Part shown: in pieces, positions 49,761 through 57,269 of the stretch
How the letters are laid out: the number at the start of each line of letters is the position of its first letter
Numbering within the stretch: the first letter of the stretch is position 1
Origin: Ferrovibrio sp036381655
Lineage (GTDB): Bacteria > Pseudomonadota > Alphaproteobacteria > Ferrovibrionales > Ferrovibrionaceae
DNA length: 64,000 bases
Assembly: GCF_036381655.1 (NCBI RefSeq)
Contig: NZ_DASVCJ010000006.1
Location: 124,001-188,000, forward strand
Direction of reading: 5' to 3'
Program-made: the position numbers and the translations under genes
Notes under the pieces: generated by a model
Told to the model about the DNA's origin: nothing
Database searches by the model: none
What the model saw: the letters and a program-made list of their open reading frames with translations, nothing else

Positions 49761-49815
49761 ACTGCTTGCAATTCGCAAGCAGTTGTCTTTTAGCCATACC
49801 GATTGCATAATGCAA
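49761..49815. promoter_or_regulatory. Two HxlR-type operators in the divergent region
   Basis: Site 1 (49761-49783) has 9-bp arms ACTGCTTGC / GCAAGCAGT around AATTC. Site 2 (49803-49815) is TTGCATAATGCAA. Both fit TTGC-N5-GCAA with identical spacing and are followed by GC. Site 2 contains CATAAT, a likely -10 for the regulator, so binding would repress it; site 1 lies just before the reductase start. Confidence 0.68.
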
Positions 49816-49840
49816 GCGGTTTTTCGGAGAGGGTCCCGTC

Positions 49841-50350
49841 ATGCTCGAAACCCGGCGCTCCGGCTGCCCGATCAATCTCTCGCTCGAGGTCTTCGGCGAC
49901 AAATGGTCGCTTCTGATCCTGCGCGACATGGTCTTCGGCGGAAAACGACATTTCCGTGAGTTGTTGCGTTCGGAAGAAGGCATCGCCTCCAACATCCTGG
50001 CCGACCGGCTGAAACATCTGGTCGAGCTAGGCATGCTGACCAAGACCGACGATCCGACGCATAAGCAGAAGGCGCTCTACAGCCTGACCGAGATGAGCAT
50101 CGAGCTGGTGCCGGTCTTTGCCCAGCTCGGCGCCTGGGGGCGCAAATGGCTGCCGGTCACCGAGAATCTGAGCATCCGCGCCGAATTGCTGGAAAAAGGC
50201 GGGCCGGCGCTGTGGGAGCGCTTCATGAAGGAACTGCGCGCGGAGCATCTCGGCAAGGGAAGGCCCGGTCCCGGCCCTTCCGTGCGCGCCGAATTGCAGG
50301 CAGCCTATGAGCGGGTGGCGGCGCGCAACGGCAGAAGGGCCTCGCAATGA
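49841..50350 (+). CDS. HxlR family transcriptional regulator
   Basis: The product is 169 aa. HxlR winged helix with the conserved Cys (RRSGCPINLSLEVFGDKWS), LLILRDMVFGGKRHFRELL, GIASNILADRLKHLVELGML and ALYSLTEMSIELVPV. The Cys may sense electrophiles or oxidation. It overlaps the downstream enoyl-CoA hydratase gene by 4 bp (ATGA). Confidence 0.9.
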   Translation: MLETRRSGCPINLSLEVFGDKWSLLILRDMVFGGKRHFRELLRSEEGIASNILADRLKHLVELGMLTKTDDPTHKQKALYSLTEMSIELVPVFAQLGAWGRKWLPVTENLSIRAELLEKGGPALWERFMKELRAEHLGKGRPGPGPSVRAELQAAYERVAARNGRRASQ

Positions 50351-51114
50351 GCAATGCGGTGCATTACCACGTCAGGGACGGCATTGCCGAAATCCTGCTC
50401 GACAGCCCGCCGGTCAATGCGCTGACCATCGCGATGCTCGAGCAGGTCATCGCCGGCTTCAGGCGCGCCGCTGCGGACGATGCCGTGCGCGCGGTGGTGC
50501 TGAGCAGCGCGGTGCCGCGCCGCTTCTGCGCCGGGCTCGACCTCTCGAACCTGCTCGGCGCGCCGGAAGCCGAAATCCGGCGCCTGTTGAACGCGCTCTA
50601 TATCGAACTGTCGGATGCGCAGCATGCCCTGGGCAAGCCATCCGTCGCGGCGATCACCGGGGCCGCGCGCGGCGGCGGCATGACGATCGCCATATCCTGC
50701 GACGTACTGCTTGCCGCGGAAAGCGCGAGCTTCGGCTATCCCGAGATCGACATCGCCGTGCTGCCGGCGATCCATTTCGCGCATCTGCCCAGGATCGTCG
50801 GACGCCACCGGGCCTTCGAGCTTCTGTTCACCGGCCGCAGCTTCGATGCCGCCGAAGCGGCCGCGCTCGGCCTGGTCAGCCATGTCTATCCTGACGCCGA
50901 ACTGCACGACCGCGCCCATGCGCTGGCCCGGACATTCGCCGCCAAGCCGCCGCAGGCGATGCGGGCGGCGCGCGAAGCCTTCCTCCATGCCAACGATGCC
51001 GGCTACCGCCTAAGCATCCGCAAGGCGGTGGACGATTTCTGCAGGATCGCCACCGGCCGGGAAGCGCAGGAGGGCCTGGGCGCCTTCCTGGCGAAACGCA
51101 AGCCGCGCTGGTGA
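50347..51114 (+). CDS. Enoyl-CoA hydratase/isomerase family protein
   Basis: Crotonase-fold protein of 255 aa with the oxyanion-hole segments RRFCAGLDLSNLLGAP and GAARGGGMTIAISCD, then SFGYPEIDIAVLPA. One glutamate typical of hydratases (the A-A-E position of the GG segment) is not obvious, so isomerase or thioesterase activity is possible. Co-transcribed with the HxlR gene. Confidence 0.86.
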   Translation: MSNAVHYHVRDGIAEILLDSPPVNALTIAMLEQVIAGFRRAAADDAVRAVVLSSAVPRRFCAGLDLSNLLGAPEAEIRRLLNALYIELSDAQHALGKPSVAAITGAARGGGMTIAISCDVLLAAESASFGYPEIDIAVLPAIHFAHLPRIVGRHRAFELLFTGRSFDAAEAAALGLVSHVYPDAELHDRAHALARTFAAKPPQAMRAAREAFLHANDAGYRLSIRKAVDDFCRIATGREAQEGLGAFLAKRKPRW

Positions 51115-51127
51115 GCCGGATCGCGGC

Positions 51128-51922
51128 CTAGTTCTCGGCGGCCAGCCGACGGTCGAAGGCGGCGACGAAGCCGTCGAGATCCTGCCCGGCGATATCCGAA
51201 ACGGCGCTGAGCACGAAGCGGTCCCGGCCCCAGCGCCGGATCGCGAAGCCATCCCGCGTCGCGCGTACCGGCGTTGCCGCCGCCTCGCCCGGCCAGAGAT
51301 ACAGCGCGACGAAATGCTGGCTGCGCCGATAGACCAGCACCGCGACCTTGCGGCCGTCGACGACATCGACGCGCCCTCCGACCAGCGGGAAGCCCTCGGT
51401 CGTCAGGTCGAGAACCGGCGGCGCGAAGTCGATGCGCCCGGCGAACCACGGCTTCACCGTGTGGCGGTTGGAGGACGCCACGTCGACCGGATGCTCGCTC
51501 GCGCTCAGCCGCAAAAAGCCGGCGACGACCTGATCTTCCAGCCGCGCATCCGCAGGCTGCGGGCCGTAGCGCCCGATCGCCCAGCCGAGCGCCACCGAGA
51601 TCAGCACCGCCGCCGCCCAGCGCAGCGCCGGCGCCATCCGCTGCCGCGGCCGCGCGGACCCTGCCGCGCCTGCGGTGCCGGCCGTGCCCGCCGCGCTTTC
51701 GGCATTCGCCCATGCGCCCTGCCGGAGCGCGGCGCGCAATTCGGGCGGCGCGGCGTGATAGGTCGCCCCGCGCAGCGCGGCGCGCAGCAACCTGCGCTCG
51801 TCCAGACGGGCCGTGCAATCCGGACAGGTGGCCAGCGCGGCCTCGAACGCAGCCGCTTCGCCGGCCGGCAATTCGCCGTCGAGATAGAGATCGACCAGGC
51901 CTGCGCAGCGTTCACAATCCAT
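51128..51922 (-). CDS. Membrane anti-sigma factor
   Basis: The product is 264 aa. A zinc-finger-like N-terminus has Cys3-x2-Cys6 and Cys33-x2-Cys36; the usual HxxxCxxC is altered. One membrane helix spans about residues 98-117 (RWAAAVLISVALGWAIG), and a periplasmic sensor region of about 140 residues follows. It overlaps the ECF sigma gene by 11 bp and should hold that sigma factor at the membrane. Confidence 0.87.
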   Translation of the reverse strand: MDCERCAGLVDLYLDGELPAGEAAAFEAALATCPDCTARLDERRLLRAALRGATYHAAPPELRAALRQGAWANAESAAGTAGTAGAAGSARPRQRMAPALRWAAAVLISVALGWAIGRYGPQPADARLEDQVVAGFLRLSASEHPVDVASSNRHTVKPWFAGRIDFAPPVLDLTTEGFPLVGGRVDVVDGRKVAVLVYRRSQHFVALYLWPGEAAATPVRATRDGFAIRRWGRDRFVLSAVSDIAGQDLDGFVAAFDRRLAAEN

Positions 51923-52475
51923 GTCTGCCCCCCGTCATCGCCGGGTGCAGCCGCACCACGCCCTGCTCGCGCCGGCGCAGTTCGACGGCCAGGGCATCAC
52001 GCGCCCGCGCCAGCCGCGACATCACCGTACCGACCGGCAGATCGAGAATCTCGGCGATCTGCCGGTAGGAGAAATCCTCGATCTCGCGCAGCACCAGGAT
52101 TTCGCGCGCGGCCACCGGCAAGGCCGCCAGCGCCGCATCGACCATGCGTTTGGCATCGGCCTGGATCAGCTGCGCTTCCGGATCGCCGCCGGCCTCGGGA
52201 TGATGCCGCTCGTCGTCGAGCGGGACCAGCAGCGGATCGTCCCTGCGCCGGCCGGACCGGAAGCTGTTGCGCAGGATGCGGAACAGCCAGGGCCGCGCCT
52301 CGTCGCCGCGAAAGGACTCGAAGTAACGTGCCGCGCGCAGTATCGCCTCCTGCACCAGATCCTGGGCCTCATGGGGATCGCGGGTCAGCCGCCGGGCATA
52401 ATTGTACAGCGCATCGAGATGCGGCAGCACCAGCGCCTCGAAACGGCTTGCCTTCGCCAGATCCGCCTCGTTCAT
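51912..52475 (-). CDS. ECF-family RNA polymerase sigma factor
   Basis: The product is 187 aa. Region 2 includes LPHLDALYNYARRLTRD and AQDLVQEAILRAARYF; region 4 includes ALPVAAREILVLREIEDFSY and IAEILDLPVGTVMSRLARAR. Its own promoter and that of the divergent phosphoesterase gene share the same two-box motif, so it is very likely autoregulated. Confidence 0.92.
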   Translation of the reverse strand: MNEADLAKASRFEALVLPHLDALYNYARRLTRDPHEAQDLVQEAILRAARYFESFRGDEARPWLFRILRNSFRSGRRRDDPLLVPLDDERHHPEAGGDPEAQLIQADAKRMVDAALAALPVAAREILVLREIEDFSYRQIAEILDLPVGTVMSRLARARDALAVELRRREQGVVRLHPAMTGGRHGL

Positions 52476-52511
52476 CGCGGACCGCCCCTGCAGGTTCCCG
52501 GCTCCATCCCC

Positions 52512-52541
52512 GCTCTACCGCCGAAGCTTCGGTTTTATTCC
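52512..52541 (-). promoter_or_regulatory. ECF-type promoter of the sigma/anti-sigma operon
   Basis: Minus strand: GGAATA (52541-52536), 16-base spacer, GGTAGAGC (52519-52512), about 37 bases before the sigma-factor ATG. It matches the divergent promoter in both boxes and spacing. Confidence 0.68.
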
Positions 52542-52564
52542 AGGAAATATTTCGCCGGCCCGAC

Positions 52565-52594
52565 GGAATAGCAAAAGCCGCCGCGCGGTAGCGC
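52565..52594 (+). promoter_or_regulatory. ECF-type promoter of the phosphoesterase-cupredoxin operon
   Basis: GGAATA (52565-52570), 16-base spacer, GGTAGCGC (52587-52594), about 43 bases before the phosphoesterase ATG at 52638. The pair of identical motifs facing apart is strong evidence for one ECF regulon. Confidence 0.7.
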
Positions 52595-52637
52595 TTTGTG
52601 ACGGAACGCCGTCGAAGCCCTTAGCGAGGAATGGTTC

Positions 52638-53531
52638 ATGAGCATCACAGTGACACGCCGCAACATCATGCAGCTGGCCGGCCTGGCCGGCGCGACCTAC
52701 ATGTCCGGCCTCTTTCCGACTTTCGGCAAGGCCGCGGCCGCCGAGTACGACGATTTCCATTTCGTCCAGTTCTCCGACACGCATTGGGGATATGCGGGCC
52801 CCGCCAATCCGGACTCCGCCCATACGCTGGAAAAGGCCATCGCCACCGTGAACGCCCTGGCCGAGCAGCCGGATTTCATCGTCTTCACCGGCGACCTGAC
52901 CCATACGACCGACGATGCGAAGGAGCGCCGCGCCCGGCTCGCCCGCTTCCGCGAGATCGTCTCCGCGCTGCGGGTGAAGACGGTCCGCTTCATGCCGGGC
53001 GAACACGACGCCTCGCTGGATCAGGGCGCAGCTTACCGCGAATTCTTCGGCGACAGCTATTACAGCTTCGATCACAAAGGCGTGCACTTCATCGCGCTGG
53101 ACAACGTCTCCGATCCGCATGGCGCGATCGGAGAGGCGCAGCTCGCCTGGCTGGCAGCCGACCTCGGGCAGCGCAAGCCGGAGGAGCGCATCGTCGTCTT
53201 CACCCACCGGCCGCTTTTCGACCTGGCGCCGGACTGGGACTGGGCGACGAAGGACGGCGCCAGGGCGATCGAGCTGCTGATGCCGTTCAGGAAGGTGGCG
53301 GTGTTCTACGGCCATATCCACCAGGAACACCACCACATGACCGGCCACATCGCCCATCACGCGGCGAAGTCGCTGATCTTCCCCCTGCCGGCGCCGGGCT
53401 CGCAGCCGCGCAAGCTGCCGCTGCCGTGGAATCCCGAACATGGCGGCGCCGGCCTGGGCACCCGCGATGTCGGGATCGGCCTGAAATCGGCCGCCATCGA
53501 GATGGTCGAGCATCCGGTCCAGGAAGGTTGA
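52638..53531 (+). CDS. Tat-exported metallophosphoesterase
   Basis: The product is 297 aa. The N-terminus (VTRRNIMQLAGLAGATYMSG) has twin Arg at 7-8 plus a hydrophobic stretch, a Tat signal. Calcineurin-type metal motifs follow in order: FSDTHWG, TGDLTH, PGEHD (usual GNHD has Glu), FTHRPL and GHIHQEHHH. Periplasmic; substrate unknown. GCGAGGA lies 7 bases before the ATG. It is followed 4 bp later by the cupredoxin gene, so both answer to the ECF promoter. Confidence 0.88.
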   Translation: MSITVTRRNIMQLAGLAGATYMSGLFPTFGKAAAAEYDDFHFVQFSDTHWGYAGPANPDSAHTLEKAIATVNALAEQPDFIVFTGDLTHTTDDAKERRARLARFREIVSALRVKTVRFMPGEHDASLDQGAAYREFFGDSYYSFDHKGVHFIALDNVSDPHGAIGEAQLAWLAADLGQRKPEERIVVFTHRPLFDLAPDWDWATKDGARAIELLMPFRKVAVFYGHIHQEHHHMTGHIAHHAAKSLIFPLPAPGSQPRKLPLPWNPEHGGAGLGTRDVGIGLKSAAIEMVEHPVQEG

Positions 53532-53535
53532 CGCC

Positions 53536-53913
53536 ATGAGCATCCGCGTGATCCGCGCCGGTACTCTGGCCGGCGCGGCCGGGCTTCTTGCCGCCTTCGC
53601 CGCCGGCAACCTGTTCGCCGTCGCCTCCTCGCCCGCCGAGCCGGTGATCCGTATCACCGCCAGGCGGTTCGAATACATCCCGCCGTCGATCACCCTGAAG
53701 AAGGGGCAGCCCGTCACCCTGGAGCTGACGGCCGAGGACACGACGCACGGCTTCAAGGTCAGCGAACTCGGCATCCGCGCCGACGCCATTCCCGGCAAGG
53801 TGACCGTGCTGCACGTGACGCCGGACAAGGCCGGCAAATTCTATTTCGCCTGCGATGTGTTCTGCGGCGCGGAGCACGATTACATGAGCGGCGAGATCGC
53901 CGTCACCGAGTAA
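53536..53913 (+). CDS. Exported cupredoxin with CuA-type ligand set
   Basis: The product is 125 aa with a signal or anchor helix (residues ~10-30) and a single cupredoxin domain (FEYIPPSITLKKGQPVTLEL). Ligands: His71, Cys106, Cys110, His114, Met117, i.e. C-x3-C-x3-H-x2-M. That is the binuclear CuA pattern of cytochrome oxidase subunit II and nitrous-oxide reductase, rather than a type-1 copper site. No membrane oxidase subunits are nearby. Likely a periplasmic electron carrier or copper-binding protein under ECF control. Confidence 0.87.
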   Translation: MSIRVIRAGTLAGAAGLLAAFAAGNLFAVASSPAEPVIRITARRFEYIPPSITLKKGQPVTLELTAEDTTHGFKVSELGIRADAIPGKVTVLHVTPDKAGKFYFACDVFCGAEHDYMSGEIAVTE

Positions 53914-53959
53914 GGCCGGACCGCCAACCTTCGCCTCTGCCGCCGCGCAGGCCGCCTGC

Positions 53960-55087
53960 TCAGGCGGAACGCGGCTGCAGCAGGTATAACGCCCAGGCCC
54001 CAAGACCGAAGATCACCGCCAGCACCGCCACCAGCCAGCCAAGGACCGGCACGAAGCCAAGGAGGATCAGCGCCGCCAGCCCGGCCAGCATCGCGGCGAT
54101 GGCGGCGGCGCTGCCCTCGCCGCCTGCCATACGGGCGGCATTCAGCAGGCTGCGGCCAAGCATATGTGCCGCGCCGAGATAACCCGCCAGCAGCGCCAGC
54201 GGGATCGCGACGAGCATCAGCGGCAGCAGCGGAATGCCGATCAGCGATATCGCGAACACCAGCAGCGAGCCGAACAGGGCCGAGAGCACGATGACCCCGA
54301 ACAGCAGACTGCGCCAAGGTTGCGCCCGCACGATCCCGCGCAGTTGCGCGAGCGGCCGCGGCAGCAGCCAGGCGAACAGCAGGGCAAGGATCAGCAGCAC
54401 GACGGTAAAGACGGTGCCGCCGGCAATCGCGGCGGCGATGCCGGCTTTGTGGGCGATCGCCGCGCCTTGCGGCAAGGCATGCGCCGTGATTCGCTCGGCG
54501 GGAATCACGCCCGCCGGAATCTCGATCGGCCGCCGCGTCCAATAGGCGAGCGTGCCGTCGATCCGCGCATTGGGGCCGAAACGGATATGGTCGGCGCGAA
54601 TCTCGGCCGAGCCGGATATCGGCGCGTCGATCTCGACATCTTCGCCGGCGAGATTGGCGTTGCCCGCCACCGGGCCGCGCAAGTGGATCAGCCGGCCGGC
54701 AAGCAGCGCATTGCGGCCCACCGCGCCATCGCCGCCAAGTTCGATCCGATACCCCGCCGCGGTGACGTCGCCGACCACGGCATTGTCGATCTCGACGCCA
54801 TAGCCCGCCGCATAGACATCGCCGCCCACCGTGCGCCTGATCCGCACCTGCCGTCCGATGGCATGCACGGTGCGTCTGACGGCGGCATCGACGGTGACCG
54901 CCTCGCCGGCCGCATAGATGTTGCCGATCCCATCCGCTGTGACGCGGATATCCAGACCGGTGGCATAGAGGTCGTCGCCGAAGCGATGCTGCGCTTTGCG
55001 CGCTGTGCCCTCCTCCGCCCAACCGGGCGAAGCGGCGCAGACCGCCGCCCAGGCAGCCATCACGATCCTTGCCAGCAGTCGAAACAT
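53960..55087 (-). CDS. Polymer-forming-like membrane protein
   Basis: The product is 375 aa. Signal peptide (MAAWAAVCAASPGWA), then residues ~35-190 made of short repeated strands (VGGDVYAAGYGVEI, VVGDVTAAGYRIEL, VAGNANLAGEDVEI), like the beta-helical bactofilin fold. The C-terminal ~170 residues hold about four or five membrane helices. The strand part should be periplasmic. Function unknown; it may form a scaffold. Divergent from the MscS gene. Confidence 0.7.
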   Translation of the reverse strand: MFRLLARIVMAAWAAVCAASPGWAEEGTARKAQHRFGDDLYATGLDIRVTADGIGNIYAAGEAVTVDAAVRRTVHAIGRQVRIRRTVGGDVYAAGYGVEIDNAVVGDVTAAGYRIELGGDGAVGRNALLAGRLIHLRGPVAGNANLAGEDVEIDAPISGSAEIRADHIRFGPNARIDGTLAYWTRRPIEIPAGVIPAERITAHALPQGAAIAHKAGIAAAIAGGTVFTVVLLILALLFAWLLPRPLAQLRGIVRAQPWRSLLFGVIVLSALFGSLLVFAISLIGIPLLPLMLVAIPLALLAGYLGAAHMLGRSLLNAARMAGGEGSAAAIAAMLAGLAALILLGFVPVLGWLVAVLAVIFGLGAWALYLLQPRSA

Positions 55088-55230
55088 GGCATCCTCCGGG
55101 GCGCAGCGAATCAGAAGGGATTATGGCACAGCCGGCGGTCGCTGCACGGCGCAGCACCGGGCAAAAACCAGTGCATGTTTTCCGTTTGTGCCATGCGGAA
55201 CGGCTTTCCCGGGCCCATGTTATTGCATGG

Positions 55231-56406
55231 ATGACCTGGATAACCGCCACCTTGCAAAACGTAAACGGGACGCTGGCCTGGATGCCTGACTGGGCCATCA
55301 GCCTCGTCCTGCTTCTGCTCGCCCTTTTCATCGCCGATCTGATCCATCAATCGGCATTCCGTCTGCTCAAGCGGATCGTGGCCGAACGCGACCTGTTCTG
55401 GCGCGCCCTGGTGGCGCGCACGGAAGGCCCGTCCCGTCTCGGCCTGATGATCCTCGCCGCCTCCAGCGCAACGACCCTGGCGCCCCTGCCCGGCTACTGG
55501 GCGGGTCTGCTGCGGCATATTCTGCTGGTCGGCTTCATCGCCCTGCTCGGCTGGCTTGCGATGACCGCGGTGCATATCTGGATGGTGGTGTATCTGCGCC
55601 GCTTCAAGCTGGACGCCGAGGATAATCTGCTGGCCCGCAAGCATGTCACCCAGACGCGCATCCTGCGCCGCGTCGCCAACGCGCTGATCGTCATGATCAC
55701 CGGGTCGGCGGCTTTGATGACCTTCGACGGCGTGCGGCAATATGGCGTCAGCCTGCTGGCTTCGGCCGGCGCCGCGGGCATCGTGGTCGGCCTGGCGCTG
55801 CAACCGGTACTGAAGAACCTGATCGCCGGCATCCAGCTTGCGGTCACCCAGCCGATCCGCATCGACGACGCCCTGCTGATCGAGAATGAATGGGGTAAAG
55901 TGGAGGAAATCACCTCCACCTATATCGTGGTGCGGATCTGGGATTGGCGGCGGCTGATCCTGCCGCTCAGCTATTTCATCGAGAAACCGTTCCAGAACTG
56001 GACGCGCGAAGGCGCGGCGCTGATCGGCTCGGTGATGCTGTACGTGGATTACACCGTTCCCGTCGATGCGCTGCGCAGGAAAGTCGAAGAGATCGCCGCG
56101 CAATCGCCGCTGTGGGACCGGCAGGTCGTGAATGTGCAGGTGACAGATTTCCGCGAGAGTACGATGGAAATCCGCATCCTGGCCAGTGCCGCCAATTCCG
56201 GCCGCACCTTCGACCTGCGCTGCGAAATCCGCGAAAAGATCATTGCCTACCTGCAGAAGGAATTTCCGCAGAGCTTGCCGCGCCTGCGCGCCGATCTGGC
56301 CGAGCGCAATGGCGGCCATCCCGCCATGCTGCCGGCACCGGCCGAGACGTCGCTGGCGGAAGCCTCGTCGGAGCAGGCTTCAATGCGCGTCGCCGGCCGG
56401 CAGTGA
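55231..56406 (+). CDS. Mechanosensitive ion channel family protein (MscS)
   Basis: The product is 391 aa. Several membrane helices (WAISLVLLLLALFIADLI; HILLVGFIALLGWLAMTA), then the pore-lining helix and beta-domain typical of MscS (GVSLLASAGAAGIVVGLALQ; QPIRIDDALLIENEWGKVEEI; RRLILPLSYFIEKPFQNW). An upstream in-frame ATG at 55123 has AGAAGGG near it, but the intervening codons lack the GC-rich third positions of coding DNA, so 55231 is preferred. Its end overlaps the convergent regulator gene by 27 bp. Confidence 0.88.
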   Translation: MTWITATLQNVNGTLAWMPDWAISLVLLLLALFIADLIHQSAFRLLKRIVAERDLFWRALVARTEGPSRLGLMILAASSATTLAPLPGYWAGLLRHILLVGFIALLGWLAMTAVHIWMVVYLRRFKLDAEDNLLARKHVTQTRILRRVANALIVMITGSAALMTFDGVRQYGVSLLASAGAAGIVVGLALQPVLKNLIAGIQLAVTQPIRIDDALLIENEWGKVEEITSTYIVVRIWDWRRLILPLSYFIEKPFQNWTREGAALIGSVMLYVDYTVPVDALRRKVEEIAAQSPLWDRQVVNVQVTDFRESTMEIRILASAANSGRTFDLRCEIREKIIAYLQKEFPQSLPRLRADLAERNGGHPAMLPAPAETSLAEASSEQASMRVAGRQ

Positions 56407-57108
56407 GGCCGTCTTCAGGCCCAGGCTGTCGAGGACAAGCCGCATTTCATTGGCGCCATAAGGCTTCTGCAGGAAGCGCAGTTGCGCATCCGCATCGATC
56501 TGGCGGCGCATCAGCGCCGGCGACCTTCCGCTGGCGACGACGATCGGCAATTCGGGCTGGCCGGCGCGGATCTGGCGCACGAGCATGGCGCCGTTCAGGT
56601 CCGGCAGCCCGATATCGATGACGGCAACGGCGATGCGGCTCTGCGCCAGTTGCAGGCGATCCAGCGCGCCCGCCGCCGAGGGCACGTCCTCCACCGTAAA
56701 CCCCAGCTCGCGCAGGGCATCGGCAACCACGATCCGCACAAGAAACTCGTCCTCGACCAGCAGCGCGCAGGGCCGCTCATCCGGGCTTGCTTCCGTCGGC
56801 GCGGCCTGCTGCCGGATGTCGTCGGCGAGTTGTGGCGGGCAGCCTGACAGGAGATTTTCGATGGTGCGGATACCCGCAACCGTGATGAGGATATGCGGCA
56901 ACATCACCTTGTCGCCCGTATCCAGCACCCAACCGGCGGGAACCAGGTAATCCAGCGCCCGGCGCGCCATTTCCTGCGACATGCCAAGGCGACGGGCCAG
57001 GCGTCGGGCACAAATGATCTGATCGACCCGACCGTGGCTGTGATCGTATAAGCCTTTCAGAAGGTCAAATGCCGGTTGGGGGATTGCGCGCGCCACGCCT
57101 GCTCCCAT
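56380..57108 (-). CDS. Response regulator with N-terminal helix-turn-helix-like and C-terminal receiver domains
   Basis: The product is 242 aa. Residues ~10-75 look like a winged helix-turn-helix (VDQIICARRLARRLGMSQEMARRALDYL in parts; GWVLDTGDKVML). Residues ~114-232 form an intact receiver: Glu119-Asp120, phospho-acceptor Asp165 (VIDIGLPD), Ser193 and Lys215 (LQKPYG). Output-first, receiver-last order is the reverse of common response regulators. No sensor kinase is adjacent. Confidence 0.78.
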   Translation of the reverse strand: MGAGVARAIPQPAFDLLKGLYDHSHGRVDQIICARRLARRLGMSQEMARRALDYLVPAGWVLDTGDKVMLPHILITVAGIRTIENLLSGCPPQLADDIRQQAAPTEASPDERPCALLVEDEFLVRIVVADALRELGFTVEDVPSAAGALDRLQLAQSRIAVAVIDIGLPDLNGAMLVRQIRAGQPELPIVVASGRSPALMRRQIDADAQLRFLQKPYGANEMRLVLDSLGLKTASLPAGDAH

Positions 57109-57176
57109 CGTTATTGCACAATTGAAACCTGAATTGAGGTCGCGTTTATACGGTATAGTAAAACTGGTACTTGTGC

Positions 57177-57203
57177 GTTGTGATCAGGTTGTGATCAGTT
57201 GTG
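57177..57203. repeat. GTTGTGATCAG direct repeats
   Basis: Two exact 11-bp head-to-tail copies (57177-57187, 57188-57198) plus a partial third (GTTGTG) lie in the 161-bp divergent gap between the receiver regulator and the SDR gene. Each unit contains the palindrome TGATCA. Likely a regulator-binding array. Confidence 0.6.
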
Positions 57204-57269
57204 GCCGAAACTGAGACCGCGCCGCCGTCAAGCGCCAAACGTTTGAAACCATTCGGAGTGAAACGCCCG

